Shown piece after piece: positions 1 through 11,855 of a stretch of 36,644 nt of DNA; position 1 is the first letter of the stretch, and every line of letters begins with the position of its first letter. The stretch spans positions 1 to 36,644 of the forward strand of contig JANTGS010000022.1 of NCBI GenBank assembly GCA_024762795.1. The letters are read 5' to 3'. The notes beneath the pieces are model-generated. The model was not told where the DNA came from. It worked only from the letters and a program-made list of their open reading frames with translations, and ran no database searches. A program made the translations under genes and the position numbers. Source of the stretch: Flavobacteriaceae bacterium (GTDB lineage: Bacteria > Bacteroidota > Bacteroidia > Flavobacteriales > Flavobacteriaceae).

Positions 1-187
1 CATAATCACCCTACCCAAAAACCACTAACTTGTTTACTAAGGAATTCAATGATTTATTCATAACTTTTGGGTAAATTGATTCTAAGATATTTATAAATAT
101 TTTTAAATATTGATCAAATAATCAATAAAAAAAGAGAATAATTAGTGATTTTCTTTAGCAGAATCCTTTAATTTTTGATATTAATAT
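1..187. other. Intergenic, AT-rich, left edge
   Basis: No open frame or RNA gene is supported here. The first three bases read CAT, so a minus-strand gene could start at position 3 and run out of the window, but nothing else supports this. The last five bases (AATAT, 183-187) are the left copy of the target duplication of the adjacent MITE-like element. Confidence 0.4.
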
Positions 188-369
188 AAGACCGTTGCAA
201 AAGGCGATTATTTGTTCAAATTCGACGCTCGAGAAAAACCAACCAGGTGGCAGGTAAGTTTAAGCCGCAGTAAACTTTTGTTTATAAAGACTTAAATTTT
301 TGGAGAAGGAAAACTTTGGGCAAAGAATCGTCTTTAATTCATAACTTTATATAGTTTTGCAACGGTCTT
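188..369. mobile_element. MITE-like element, 182 bp, 15-bp terminal inverted repeats
   Basis: The element begins with AAGACCGTTGCAAAA (188-202) and ends with its exact reverse complement (355-369). It is flanked by the direct repeat AATAT (183-187 and 370-374), which fits a 5-bp target-site duplication. It holds no ORF, so it would need a transposase supplied from elsewhere. A small internal hairpin is visible (AAGTTTA at 256-262, TAAACTT at 271-277). The right target duplication ends directly at the stop codon of the TlpA-like gene (375-377, minus strand). A segment resembling its left end, reversed, occurs at about 30815-30890. The class is inferred from structure alone; the transposase family is unknown. 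Confidence 0.72.
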
Positions 370-374
370 AATAT

Positions 375-1829
375 CTACTCTTTGTAGTACTCTCGAAGTA
401 CCTTTTCAAGATTTCCTTCTTTTAACCGGATCAATTCTGCAATTACAGTATTGGTTTTTCCATCAACTAGGATCATCTGCGGCAGATAAGAAACCGACAT
501 TCTTTTTGCAAGAGGATCATTCTTTCCGGCAGGGAGGATCGCATGTTTCCAGGACATTTTCCAATGTGAAGCTCTGAATTTCTCAACGATCTCCGGAGAT
601 CTGTCAAATGAGATACTCAGAATATCAAATTGTTTTGAATCGTGATATTTTTGATAAGCTTTTTGATGAAGCGGAATTTCTTTCATGCAGGGTTTACACC
701 AGGTTGCCCAGAAATCGATAAGGTAAGCCCCTTTATTAAATGTCGAGTTGGTATAGATTACGGTACTGTCTTTAAGAGAAGGAATACTAAATTGGGGCAA
801 TTGCGCTCCTGTTCTAATCTTTCTGCCGGGAGAAAAAAACTCATTGAACATCAATTTAATCTCTTTACTGTATTCTGCTGTATCTCTTTTAAAATACAGG
901 TTGAGATACTTTTTCACTTCTTCCTTATCATCCGATACAGTAAAAGAATACAAAGTGAAAATCGCAGTATATCCGGATACACCGGCATCCTTTTGTTTTA
1001 TGATCACCTGATCGAGCATTTCTCTTTTATTCTTTAAAGAATTGCTAAAGCCCAAAAGCGTAAAAGGAAATTTATAATCGCTTAACAATAGTAAAGGCGA
1101 TTGAGAATTGTACGACCAAAAGAAGGATTCCGGCGGAATTATATCAAAGATCTTTTTTGCAACTATGAGTTTATGCGTATCTAAAGATCCCTGATCATCG
1201 TAATAATTCATGGTACCTAAAAAATAAGTATAATTTACATACTTAAATACTGAAAGCTGTTTTAACAAAGGATCTGACTCAATATGAATATTCTTTAAAG
1301 CTGCCTTTTGTTTCTTCTTAAATTCTTCTTCCAGACCCGAAGCGGCTCTTTCCTCAAGCGATAACTTAATATATTTGTAAAATTGTTTATTATCCTGCTC
1401 AATCAGTTGAAATAATTCTTTATGAACCTGTCCGGCAGAACTATTCATAAATTTTACTTTCTTCTTTTTCAGATCAAAATTGATCTCAACAGGTTTCCCT
1501 TTTTGCAGAATCATATAGGTTTTTTCTATACCATCTGATGAAACACCAAGACTGTAAATTCCTTCCCTGTCCACGTGAAAAGAATAATTCCGGTGATCAT
1601 TTGACAGATTCACAGAGTCGATAGCTTCCTGTCTGTCTTCAAAAACCTTAAAGATCTTTAAAATAATATGCTGTTCCTTTGAATTCAGTTCAATCTTACC
1701 CCGTACAGCAATGGAGTGCTCCTCGTCATACCGGCAAGAGAATAAAATAATTATGACCAATACCCCTAAAAGTAACGGGTAAAAAGAATTATCCTGTAGA
1801 AGTTTTGATAGTTTATTTTTCCACATCAT
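375..1829 (-). CDS. TlpA-like thiol-disulfide oxidoreductase lipoprotein
   Basis: This is a 484-aa exported protein with a C-terminal thioredoxin fold. The hydrophobic segment at 17-31 ends in LFSC, giving a lipobox with Cys32, so it is probably an envelope lipoprotein. Residues about 38-120 resemble the DUF4369-type beta domain often placed before TlpA modules in Bacteroidota, and 130-335 is a helical linker. The thioredoxin domain (about 340-484) has the redox motif WCKPC with Cys378 and Cys381, and the cis-proline motif YLP with Pro450. The start overlaps the 3' end of the antiporter gene by 17 bp, so the two are co-transcribed and probably coupled. Its likely role is reduction or shuffling of disulfides in exported proteins; the substrate cannot be told. 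A MITE-like element lies right after the stop. Confidence 0.85.
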   Translation of the reverse strand: MMWKNKLSKLLQDNSFYPLLLGVLVIIILFSCRYDEEHSIAVRGKIELNSKEQHIILKIFKVFEDRQEAIDSVNLSNDHRNYSFHVDREGIYSLGVSSDGIEKTYMILQKGKPVEINFDLKKKKVKFMNSSAGQVHKELFQLIEQDNKQFYKYIKLSLEERAASGLEEEFKKKQKAALKNIHIESDPLLKQLSVFKYVNYTYFLGTMNYYDDQGSLDTHKLIVAKKIFDIIPPESFFWSYNSQSPLLLLSDYKFPFTLLGFSNSLKNKREMLDQVIIKQKDAGVSGYTAIFTLYSFTVSDDKEEVKKYLNLYFKRDTAEYSKEIKLMFNEFFSPGRKIRTGAQLPQFSIPSLKDSTVIYTNSTFNKGAYLIDFWATWCKPCMKEIPLHQKAYQKYHDSKQFDILSISFDRSPEIVEKFRASHWKMSWKHAILPAGKNDPLAKRMSVSYLPQMILVDGKTNTVIAELIRLKEGNLEKVLREYYKE

Positions 1830-3657
1830 TTTCTGTATGAATCTCCTTTCCGAGATACATCAGTTTATAACCTGGCTCAACTGTGATCTCTTTATAGTTG
1901 GAAGGAATGATCTGAATTTCATTATTGAGGTCTTTTATAAACAGCGGTATGGTATTCATTTCTTTTTGCAGCTTTTCCATTATGTCGAGATACTGCTCTT
2001 TTGTAGTTAATTCCACTTCATTGATCGATGGAAAGTCCCGGGCAACCTCACTGATATTCAGGTAATCATCATGAGAAGAAAACAGAGCCTCTACCGGAAG
2101 ATCTTTTTTACTTCTCATTTCTGCTGCATTGATCAACCTGAAAGCTCCTTGCTTCCCAAAATGCTTCTTAAGCTTATTAATAGCGTATTGGTTGATCGAA
2201 TCACTCGCTGTAAGGGCCAGTATATATCCAATATCATTGAATTCAACATTTTCAATCAATGCATCGCTGTGAATATCGTATTTATATGCTTCCAGACCCA
2301 TCAACTTTGCATTTTCAATGTGCTTAGGATTACTATCTATCATTACCACTCTCCTGTCATTATCCTGAAGATATTTCGCTATAAGCCTTGCAGGATTTGA
2401 AGCTCCGATAATAAGAATCCCTTCTGTCTTTTTTAGTAATACCCCTGTATATTTTGCAACTAATCTTGCAGTAGTTGCATTTAATAAAACTGTTCCCAGA
2501 ACAACCATAAAGACGAGAGGAGTAATATAATTTGCATCTTCCACACCCTGCATGGTCAGTTTCAATCCGAAAAGGGAAGCAATTCCGGCAGCTACAATTC
2601 CCCTGGGTCCTACCCAGCTTATAAAAAGTTTTTCATTAAAATTAATATTTGAATTTCTTGTGCTTAAAAAAACCCCAAGCGGCCTGGCTACTAAGATAAT
2701 TACCGCAAAAAGCATCAGTGAATTCCAGCTGAACACCAGTTTCAGATCTTCCAGATCGATATGTGCCGATAACAGGATAAATAACATCGAAATCAACAAG
2801 ATACTGATCGATTCTTTAAAATAAAGCACTTCTTTTAAACCTTCTATATTCATATTTCCTAAAACCATCCCCATGACTACAACAGCAAGTAAACCACTTT
2901 CATGAGCAAAAAAATCAGACAGGACAAATACCCCCAGAACCAGGGCTAAGGCAACAACATTCAACAAATAATGAGGGATCCATTTTTTACGTAAAGTGTA
3001 AGCAAACGCATGCGCAAATGAAAAACCTATAGAAAATCCTATTATAATTGTTTTTCCAAACTCGATCATTGCCTCTTTGGTATAAGTACTGCCCTGTACC
3101 TCTCCCACACTAATAAATTCAAATACAAGAACAGCGACGAGAGCTCCGACAGGATCGATCAAAATCCCTTCCCATTTTAAAATGGTTGAAAGGTCCTTTT
3201 TAATAGCCAGATTTCTTAATATCGGAGAAATAACCGTTGGACCTGTAACAATGATCAATGATGAAAACAGAAAAGAAATCGGCCAGGTTAAACCCATGAT
3301 ATAATGTGCAGAGACTCCTGCTACAAAAAATGTTACTATAGAGCCAATGGTAATCAGCCTGTAAATTACAGGAGCCACATTTTTAACTTCTTCCTTTTTA
3401 AGGGTAAGTCCACCTTCAAAAAGGATCAGACTGATGGCCAGAGAGACAAAATTAAATAAACGTTCTCCCGGGAAAAGCCCTACTTCTCCATCCCAAACCG
3501 GTTCAAGCCATTTGTTGCCGTCTTCAGAAACTAACGTTGATAAGGGACCCACCATCAAACCAATAAAGATCAGGGGTAGTATGGCAGGAATCTTAAACCT
3601 CCAGGCCAACCATTGTGCCATAATACCTAAAATAATAATACTGGCTAATTCTATCAT
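1813..3657 (-). CDS. Cation/proton antiporter (CPA family) with C-terminal RCK domain
   Basis: A 614-aa inner-membrane protein. About 12 hydrophobic segments fill residues 1-400. They include TGPTVISPILR and EGILIDPVGA, matching the transport core of NhaP/CPA1-type exchangers, where the Asp is the likely ion-binding residue, and GPRGIVAAG with the conserved Arg. Residues about 414-614 form a cytoplasmic RCK/TrkA module with a Rossmann start (ILIIGASNPARL) and an acidic residue after the second strand (MIDSN), so gating by a nucleotide or ion is likely. The frame extends upstream to 3729, but a TATATTTG promoter box (3681-3688) lies inside that extension, so I choose the ATG at 3657. The TlpA-like gene overlaps its 3' end. 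Whether it moves Na+ or K+ cannot be read from sequence. Confidence 0.88.
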   Translation of the reverse strand: MIELASIIILGIMAQWLAWRFKIPAILPLIFIGLMVGPLSTLVSEDGNKWLEPVWDGEVGLFPGERLFNFVSLAISLILFEGGLTLKKEEVKNVAPVIYRLITIGSIVTFFVAGVSAHYIMGLTWPISFLFSSLIIVTGPTVISPILRNLAIKKDLSTILKWEGILIDPVGALVAVLVFEFISVGEVQGSTYTKEAMIEFGKTIIIGFSIGFSFAHAFAYTLRKKWIPHYLLNVVALALVLGVFVLSDFFAHESGLLAVVVMGMVLGNMNIEGLKEVLYFKESISILLISMLFILLSAHIDLEDLKLVFSWNSLMLFAVIILVARPLGVFLSTRNSNINFNEKLFISWVGPRGIVAAGIASLFGLKLTMQGVEDANYITPLVFMVVLGTVLLNATTARLVAKYTGVLLKKTEGILIIGASNPARLIAKYLQDNDRRVVMIDSNPKHIENAKLMGLEAYKYDIHSDALIENVEFNDIGYILALTASDSINQYAINKLKKHFGKQGAFRLINAAEMRSKKDLPVEALFSSHDDYLNISEVARDFPSINEVELTTKEQYLDIMEKLQKEMNTIPLFIKDLNNEIQIIPSNYKEITVEPGYKLMYLGKEIHTENDVEK

Positions 3658-3680
3658 ACGCTTTACAAATTCTCTTTTTA

Positions 3681-3688
3681 CAAATATA
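3681..3688 (-). promoter_or_regulatory. Bacteroidota -7 box (TATATTTG) for the antiporter gene
   Basis: On the minus strand TATATTTG matches the TAnnTTTG consensus and lies 23 bp before the ATG at 3657. No clear -33 TTG is seen at the usual distance. Its position argues against the longer reading frame starting at 3729. Confidence 0.5.
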
Positions 3689-3917
3689 TGTTTTTTAAAC
3701 TTATAAAATAATGAGACCTCATCAATCAAAGAAATAGATTTTACTAAAAGAATCTTTTATATATTACTGAAATTGACTAATTTAGTTATGTTATTACAGG
3801 CAGATTATTTGAGAACAGATATTTCTATAACTTTTTTAAACGCCTTAGGTAGTTTAAGAAAATTCTAATGATTCTGATATAAAAAGAAAATCCTGAAAAA
3901 GAATAATACATTTTCCT

Positions 3918-4826
3918 ATGAAACCCAAATTTTGTCCGAACTGCGGAACCCAACTTAACCAAGAGGATAAATATTGCCCCAATTGCGGAACCGAAATCCC
4001 CTTTAAAACAGAGCAGAAAAACACTGATAATTCCATAAAAGAGGAAAATTCTTTTAAAGATGCCAAGAGATTATCTCATACTGATCTCAGTTTACTGAAC
4101 AAAAAAATTGAGCTGGAAAACAATCAAAGCAGTATTGTTAAAAAGGCCTGGTATTCGGCAGGTTTCTTTCTGCTTGTCATTATTTTAGCCTTTATGGATC
4201 TGGATTCCCTGCCTATACACCCCGCATTTATCATGCTTTCCATTTTCTTTTTGATCATGTCTGTGGTCATTGCTTTTATGTTCCGCAGCCGGGAAAAGAA
4301 ATTACAAAAACTCATCACCGGAGATAACCTGATCGCACAATGGGTGCTCACTCCGGAACAAAAAAAGAAATACGCAAATTATCTTTTTAAATTTGAATCA
4401 GGTAAAAACCAGATCATTCTATTTTCCATCTCTTTTATTGCCATTATTGTATTTGGTATTTTTATTTTGGTGATAGATGAAGGGAAAATGGCTATGTTCT
4501 TAGTACTTTTAGGGCTTATCGCTTTTCTTGCCACCTTTGCTTTCGGAATGCCTTTTTATTACAGATCTAAGAATTTACGTGGCGACGGTAAAATTCTGTT
4601 GGGGGCAAAATATGCCTATATCAATGGTTATTATCATAACTGGGATTTTCCACTATCAGGTTTATCTAAAGTCAAACCCATTAAAGACCCCTTTTACGGA
4701 ATCAACCTGATCTATTATTATACTGACCGGACTTTAAAAAACAGTGAGGAATTATTTATTCCTGCAAATAAGGATATTGATGTAAAAGCTTTGGCTGAGC
4801 AACTCAGGAAAGCCAACAAGAAATAA
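3918..4826 (+). CDS. Zinc-ribbon membrane protein with C-terminal cytosolic domain
   Basis: A 302-aa protein of no firmly known function. The N-terminus is a zinc ribbon with two CPNCG knuckles (Cys6/Cys9 and Cys20/Cys23). A polar linker follows (30-75), then four predicted membrane segments (about 77-95, 103-122, 165-187, 190-214). The hydrophilic tail (215-302) is rich in beta strands, with a YAYINGYYHNWDFPLSGL stretch that resembles PH-like membrane modules. I infer that both ends face the cytoplasm. It is followed on the same strand, 57 bp later, by ppk2. No clear promoter or operon signal was found upstream. Zinc binding is well supported by the spacing; the PH-like call is a guess. Confidence 0.75.
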   Translation: MKPKFCPNCGTQLNQEDKYCPNCGTEIPFKTEQKNTDNSIKEENSFKDAKRLSHTDLSLLNKKIELENNQSSIVKKAWYSAGFFLLVIILAFMDLDSLPIHPAFIMLSIFFLIMSVVIAFMFRSREKKLQKLITGDNLIAQWVLTPEQKKKYANYLFKFESGKNQIILFSISFIAIIVFGIFILVIDEGKMAMFLVLLGLIAFLATFAFGMPFYYRSKNLRGDGKILLGAKYAYINGYYHNWDFPLSGLSKVKPIKDPFYGINLIYYYTDRTLKNSEELFIPANKDIDVKALAEQLRKANKK

Positions 4827-4883
4827 TTATTAGGTATTTATTTCATAAATTTTTATTAACTTACCTCTCTAAAAATCAGATCC

Positions 4884-5717
4884 GTGAGCAATTTTTCAAA
4901 CCAACCCACTAAAAATATTGAACCTGAAAAGAGGGACAAAAGGAAGATCAATAAGAAATTCTACCACAAAGAACTGGCCCGTTTACAAATTGAACTGGTA
5001 AAATTACAGGACTGGATCAAAGAAAAGAATCTAAAAGTAGTTGTGATCTTTGAAGGAAGAGATGCCGCCGGAAAAGGGGGAGTGATCAAAAGAATTACAC
5101 AGAGTTTAAACCCTCGTATTTGTAAGGTAGTAGCCCTGGGAACCCCCACCGACCGCGAAAAGACCCAATGGTATTTTCAGCGTTATGTACCCCATTTACC
5201 TGCTGCCGGAGAGATGGTCCTTTTTGACCGTAGCTGGTATAACCGTGCCGGTGTTGAACGGGTAATGAGCTTTTGTACCGAAGAAGAATACCGTGAATTT
5301 ATGCGAACTTGTCCTGAATTTGAAAGAATGCTCATCCGCTCCGGAATCATTCTTATTAAATACTGGTTTTCTGTTTCTGATGAAGAACAGGAAAGAAGAT
5401 TCCAGTCGAGAATTGACGATCCGACCAAATTCTGGAAACTAAGTCCTATGGACCTTAAATCGCGTGAAAAATGGTTGGATTACAGCAAAGCTAAAGACGA
5501 AATGTTTAAATATACCGATACAAAGCAATCTCCCTGGTATGTGGTTCCGGCTGATAACAAAAGAAGAGCCCGTTTAAACTGCATAAGCCATCTTTTAAGT
5601 CAGATCCCTTATGAAGAAATAAAACAGGAAAAGATCACATTGCCACCGAGAAAAAAAGAAAAAGGTTATATCCGCCCTCCTTTTACCGATCAGACCTTTG
5701 TTCCGGAGATCTATTAG
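4884..5717 (+). CDS. Polyphosphate kinase 2 (PPK2)
   Basis: A 277-aa cytosolic P-loop kinase that transfers phosphate between polyphosphate and nucleoside phosphates. Walker A is GRDAAGKGG (Gly58-Gly66). Walker B carries the family signature LFDRSWYNR with Asp115-Arg116. The lid region RIDDPTKFWKLSPMDLKS follows at about 175-195. Length and motifs fit the single-domain PPK2 group. The start is GTG at 4884; no ATG occurs before the conserved core. The N-terminal 25 residues are lysine-rich and look flexible. A strong terminator starts three bases after the stop. Preference for ADP or AMP versus GDP cannot be decided from the visible motifs. Confidence 0.94.
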   Translation: MSNFSNQPTKNIEPEKRDKRKINKKFYHKELARLQIELVKLQDWIKEKNLKVVVIFEGRDAAGKGGVIKRITQSLNPRICKVVALGTPTDREKTQWYFQRYVPHLPAAGEMVLFDRSWYNRAGVERVMSFCTEEEYREFMRTCPEFERMLIRSGIILIKYWFSVSDEEQERRFQSRIDDPTKFWKLSPMDLKSREKWLDYSKAKDEMFKYTDTKQSPWYVVPADNKRRARLNCISHLLSQIPYEEIKQEKITLPPRKKEKGYIRPPFTDQTFVPEIY

Positions 5718-5720
5718 AAT

Positions 5721-5748
5721 AAAAAAGGAGGCAAATGCCTCCTTTTTT
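5721..5748. terminator. Bidirectional intrinsic terminator between ppk2 and GH20 gene
   Basis: This is a perfect 13-bp inverted repeat, A6GGAGGCA (5721-5733) and TGCCTCCT6 (5736-5748), with a two-base centre. A-tracts and T-tracts on either side let it work in both directions, as fits two convergent genes whose stops lie at 5717 and 5770. Confidence 0.93.
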
Positions 5749-5769
5749 TATCTTCATGTTATCTTCAAT

Positions 5770-7425
5770 CTATTTTTTCCCGGTAAAGACATGTTTTGCA
5801 TAGTTTAATCCCATCACATCATATCTCTTTGCCATTGGGTTTAATCTTTCTTTAAAATCATTCCAGTTCTTATGTTCAGGTTTAGTCCAAACCACTTCTG
5901 CCATGGCATCCATTCTGGGTAAGATCATATACTCCAGATAATCAGGAGTTCCGATATATTCAGTCCAGACATTTGCCTGAGCTCCTAAAATATATTTTTG
6001 CTCTTCTTTACTGAGTTCTTTTGGAGTTGGATCATAGCTGTAAACTTTCTTTACCGGAAGATAACCTCCAATAGCCAACGGCTCATTTTTCGTATCTTTA
6101 CTCTGATAATGATCAAAATAACACGAATGCCCCGGAGTCATCACCACATAATGCTTTTGTTTGGCTGCTTCAATTCCTCCTTCTGTTCCTCTCCACGACA
6201 TAACTGCTGCATTTGGAGCCAGCCCTCCTTCAAGGATCTCATCCCAGCCGATAATATTTCTTCCTTTTGAATTTACAAATTTTTCAATCCTTTTAATGAA
6301 ATAACTTTGCAGTTCATGCTCATTTTTAAGCCCTTCTTTTTTGATCAGTTCCTGAGCATATTTACTCTGTTCCCACTGATCTTTTGGAGCTTCGTCACCG
6401 CCAATATGAATCAGTTGACTTGGAAACAATTCCATCACTTCGGTAAGTACATCTTCCAGAAAATCAAAAGTTTTTTCTGTGGGCGCATAGATTTCTTTAT
6501 ATACTCCCCAGCGGGTTCCCACTTCATATTGTTTTCCTGTATTTCCCAGCTCCGGATAAGCGGCAATAGCGGCTATAGAATGTCCCGGCATTTCAATTTC
6601 CGGAATTACGGTTATATGCCTTTTCGCAGCGTAATCTACAATATCTTTTACTTCCTCCTGTGTATAAAATCCACCGTATGGTTTTCCGTCAAACTTTCTG
6701 TTCTCTTCTTTAGTCGCTCCATGACCAATCAGTGTTTCTTTCCTGAAGGCTCCCACCTCAGTCAATTTTGGATACTTTTTTATTTCTATTCTCCATCCCT
6801 GATCTTCGGTTAAATGCCAGTGAAAAGTATTCATCTTATGCATGGCGATCAAGTCGATAAATTCTTTGATAGTGGCAACGGGAAACATATGTCGCCCAAC
6901 ATCGAGATGCATTCCTCTATACACATATCTCGGACTGTCAATTATCTCAACAGAAGGTACTTTCCACTCCACATCAGCTATAGCTTTTTTACTTTCCAGT
7001 TCAGGAGGTAAAAGTTGTCTGAGCGATTGAATTCCGTAAAAAACACCTTTAGCAGTCTTCCCTGCAATAACGATCTTATCCTGACTTACCGATAAAGTAT
7101 AGCCTTCATCATTTTCAATTTTATCATCCAATTTCAGTGAAATACTATTCTTTTCATTGCTCTTTCCCTCTTTGAACGCCAAGGTAAAACCGGATGGCAT
7201 ATTGACAAGCTGAGCCAGATAATTTCCTTCCTGCTCCAAAGCAGCATCTCCCACAATTTTAGTATCGGATTTTATCACAAATTCACCCTCCATTCCTGTT
7301 AGCTTTTCCGGCTTAGGAATTACCGGATACACATTGATGTCTTTTTTTGAATTATCCTGATTTTTTACTGAACAGGAATAACTCACTACCACTCCCAGCA
7401 GTAATATTATTATTTTCTTCATCAT
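5770..7425 (-). CDS. Beta-N-acetylhexosaminidase, GH20, exported
   Basis: A 551-aa enzyme that removes terminal beta-linked GlcNAc or GalNAc. A signal sequence ends near Cys18 (VVVSYSC), so it is probably a lipoprotein, though the lipobox is loose. Residues about 35-160 form the GH20 N-terminal domain, and 165-530 the catalytic TIM barrel. The barrel includes FHWHLTEDQGWRIEIK (201-216), PEIEMPGH (275-282) and the catalytic pair HIGGDEAPK with Asp344-Glu345. In GH20 the Glu is the acid/base and the Asp positions the substrate N-acetyl group. It lies 38 bp downstream of the beta-galactosidase gene on the same strand and is probably co-transcribed. That pairing suggests stepwise removal of Gal then GlcNAc from glycoconjugates. 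Confidence 0.95.
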   Translation of the reverse strand: MMKKIIILLLGVVVSYSCSVKNQDNSKKDINVYPVIPKPEKLTGMEGEFVIKSDTKIVGDAALEQEGNYLAQLVNMPSGFTLAFKEGKSNEKNSISLKLDDKIENDEGYTLSVSQDKIVIAGKTAKGVFYGIQSLRQLLPPELESKKAIADVEWKVPSVEIIDSPRYVYRGMHLDVGRHMFPVATIKEFIDLIAMHKMNTFHWHLTEDQGWRIEIKKYPKLTEVGAFRKETLIGHGATKEENRKFDGKPYGGFYTQEEVKDIVDYAAKRHITVIPEIEMPGHSIAAIAAYPELGNTGKQYEVGTRWGVYKEIYAPTEKTFDFLEDVLTEVMELFPSQLIHIGGDEAPKDQWEQSKYAQELIKKEGLKNEHELQSYFIKRIEKFVNSKGRNIIGWDEILEGGLAPNAAVMSWRGTEGGIEAAKQKHYVVMTPGHSCYFDHYQSKDTKNEPLAIGGYLPVKKVYSYDPTPKELSKEEQKYILGAQANVWTEYIGTPDYLEYMILPRMDAMAEVVWTKPEHKNWNDFKERLNPMAKRYDVMGLNYAKHVFTGKK

Positions 7426-7463
7426 TTTTGTTATTTATTATTTATAAAAATTTTGCTTATTAT

Positions 7464-10616
<3,153 letters not shown>

Positions 10617-10642
10617 TCAGTGTTTATTATTAATTAAGTTAC

Positions 10643-10650
10643 CAAAAATA
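10643..10650 (-). promoter_or_regulatory. Bacteroidota -7 box (TATTTTTG) for GH2-GH20 unit
   Basis: Minus-strand TATTTTTG matches TAnnTTTG and lies about 60 bp before the beta-galactosidase start. There is no TTG at the ideal -33 distance, so the assignment rests on the -7 box only. Confidence 0.45.
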
Positions 10651-10730
10651 CACCTTAATCAGGTATAATTAATTGACTTATATCAAGTAATTACAAATTT
10701 TTATCTAAAAGAAATCCAGATTAAAATCAA

Positions 10731-11804
10731 TTATCTGAACATTGCAGGAAATGTTTCTTCTTTGGCCTTTCGTAATATATTAAGTCTGAAAAACGAACGT
10801 AAAAAACCAAGTCCGTAACCGGTAAACTGCACCAAAGTAGCCACAACACTCATAAAACCTGTTTTGATCATCTCCACACAAGGTAAATTACCTAAAGGGG
10901 GACAAGAAGTACCTCCGGAACAGAACCGTTCTTTATACATAGCATTAAAGAAAATAGCTAGAAAATAAATTATATAGCCTTGAAATAAATACGTATAAAC
11001 TATCCTTTGCGTATAAATTCCACAGATTAAACCCACGATAGCAATAAATAAACCAATAATAAGCAGACTCGGAAACCAATAAGTGAGTTTTCCCGTTTTG
11101 GGAAACATCTTGTTGAGTATCGGCCGTGCTGCACCAAAATTAAAGGTTTGCTTAAAAAATTGTTGAAAGGAAGTCCTTCTCTTATGATAAACAAATGCGT
11201 TGGAAATAAATTGAGTGCTCAGATTCATTTCCCAGATCCGGTGTGTAAGTTCAATATCCTCTCCATAATGTTGACGTGCAAATCCCCCGGTTTTATTAAA
11301 AGTTATTCTTGATAGGCCCAGATTAAAACTGCGCAGCTGAAATTTTTCTTTAAGAGATTCACTGCCTCTAAGTCCGCCTGTTGTAAGAAGAGAAGTCATC
11401 GCGTAATTAATACCCTTTTGCAGGGAAGTAAAATCGGGTAAGGCAGCATCGGGACCTCCAAAAGCATCCGTATAATTATCCTGTAAGGCGTCCTCTACAT
11501 TTAACAGGTAATTCTCCGGTAAGATCACATCAGAATCGAGAATGATAAAATAATCCCCTGAAGCTCTTTGCATACCAAAATTTCTGCTTTGTCCCGGACC
11601 GGAATTTTCTTTATAAAAATATTTTATATCGAGCCGATCCTTATAAGAATTAACCACATCCTCTGAGGTTTCCGAAGATCCGTCTTCTACAATAACCACT
11701 TCAAAGGATTTTTTATAAGTCTGTTTTTCAAGACTCACTAAAAGTTCCCGGATCTCCTGCGGGCGATTGTAAACGGGTATTATGACAGAAAAAATGATCT
11801 TCAA
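10731..11804 (-). CDS. Family 2 glycosyltransferase with C-terminal membrane segments
   Basis: With a TTG start at 11804 this is 357 aa. The GT-A fold begins at once with KIIFSVIIPVYNRP and has the nucleotide-sugar motifs VVIVEDGSS (Asp41), DSD (90-92) and the likely catalytic base in GEDIE (Asp183). The C-terminal third has about three hydrophobic segments, so it is anchored in the inner membrane. The frame stays open up to an ATG at 11879, but that extension is the terminator of the upstream operon (11856-11890), which favours the TTG start. A short Cys/Gly/Pro-rich stretch (about 295-309: Cys295, Cys301, Cys309) between membrane segments looks foreign to the fold. Donor and acceptor are unknown. 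Confidence 0.85.
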   Translation of the reverse strand: MKIIFSVIIPVYNRPQEIRELLVSLEKQTYKKSFEVVIVEDGSSETSEDVVNSYKDRLDIKYFYKENSGPGQSRNFGMQRASGDYFIILDSDVILPENYLLNVEDALQDNYTDAFGGPDAALPDFTSLQKGINYAMTSLLTTGGLRGSESLKEKFQLRSFNLGLSRITFNKTGGFARQHYGEDIELTHRIWEMNLSTQFISNAFVYHKRRTSFQQFFKQTFNFGAARPILNKMFPKTGKLTYWFPSLLIIGLFIAIVGLICGIYTQRIVYTYLFQGYIIYFLAIFFNAMYKERFCSGGTSCPPLGNLPCVEMIKTGFMSVVATLVQFTGYGLGFLRSFFRLNILRKAKEETFPAMFR

Positions 11805-11855
11805 AAAATAATGATTTAGCAGTTCAAAGTTAAACTTTTTTCTCAGCCTGAAAAT

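Noticed and set aside
1-3. ATG on the minus strand at the left edge as the start of a gene outside the window
   Set aside because: Only the start codon is visible; no promoter box or coding sequence can be checked.
6307-6813. 168-codon open frame on the plus strand inside the GH20 gene
   Set aside because: It is antisense to well-conserved GH20 motifs, has odd Phe/Ser-rich composition and no recognisable domain.
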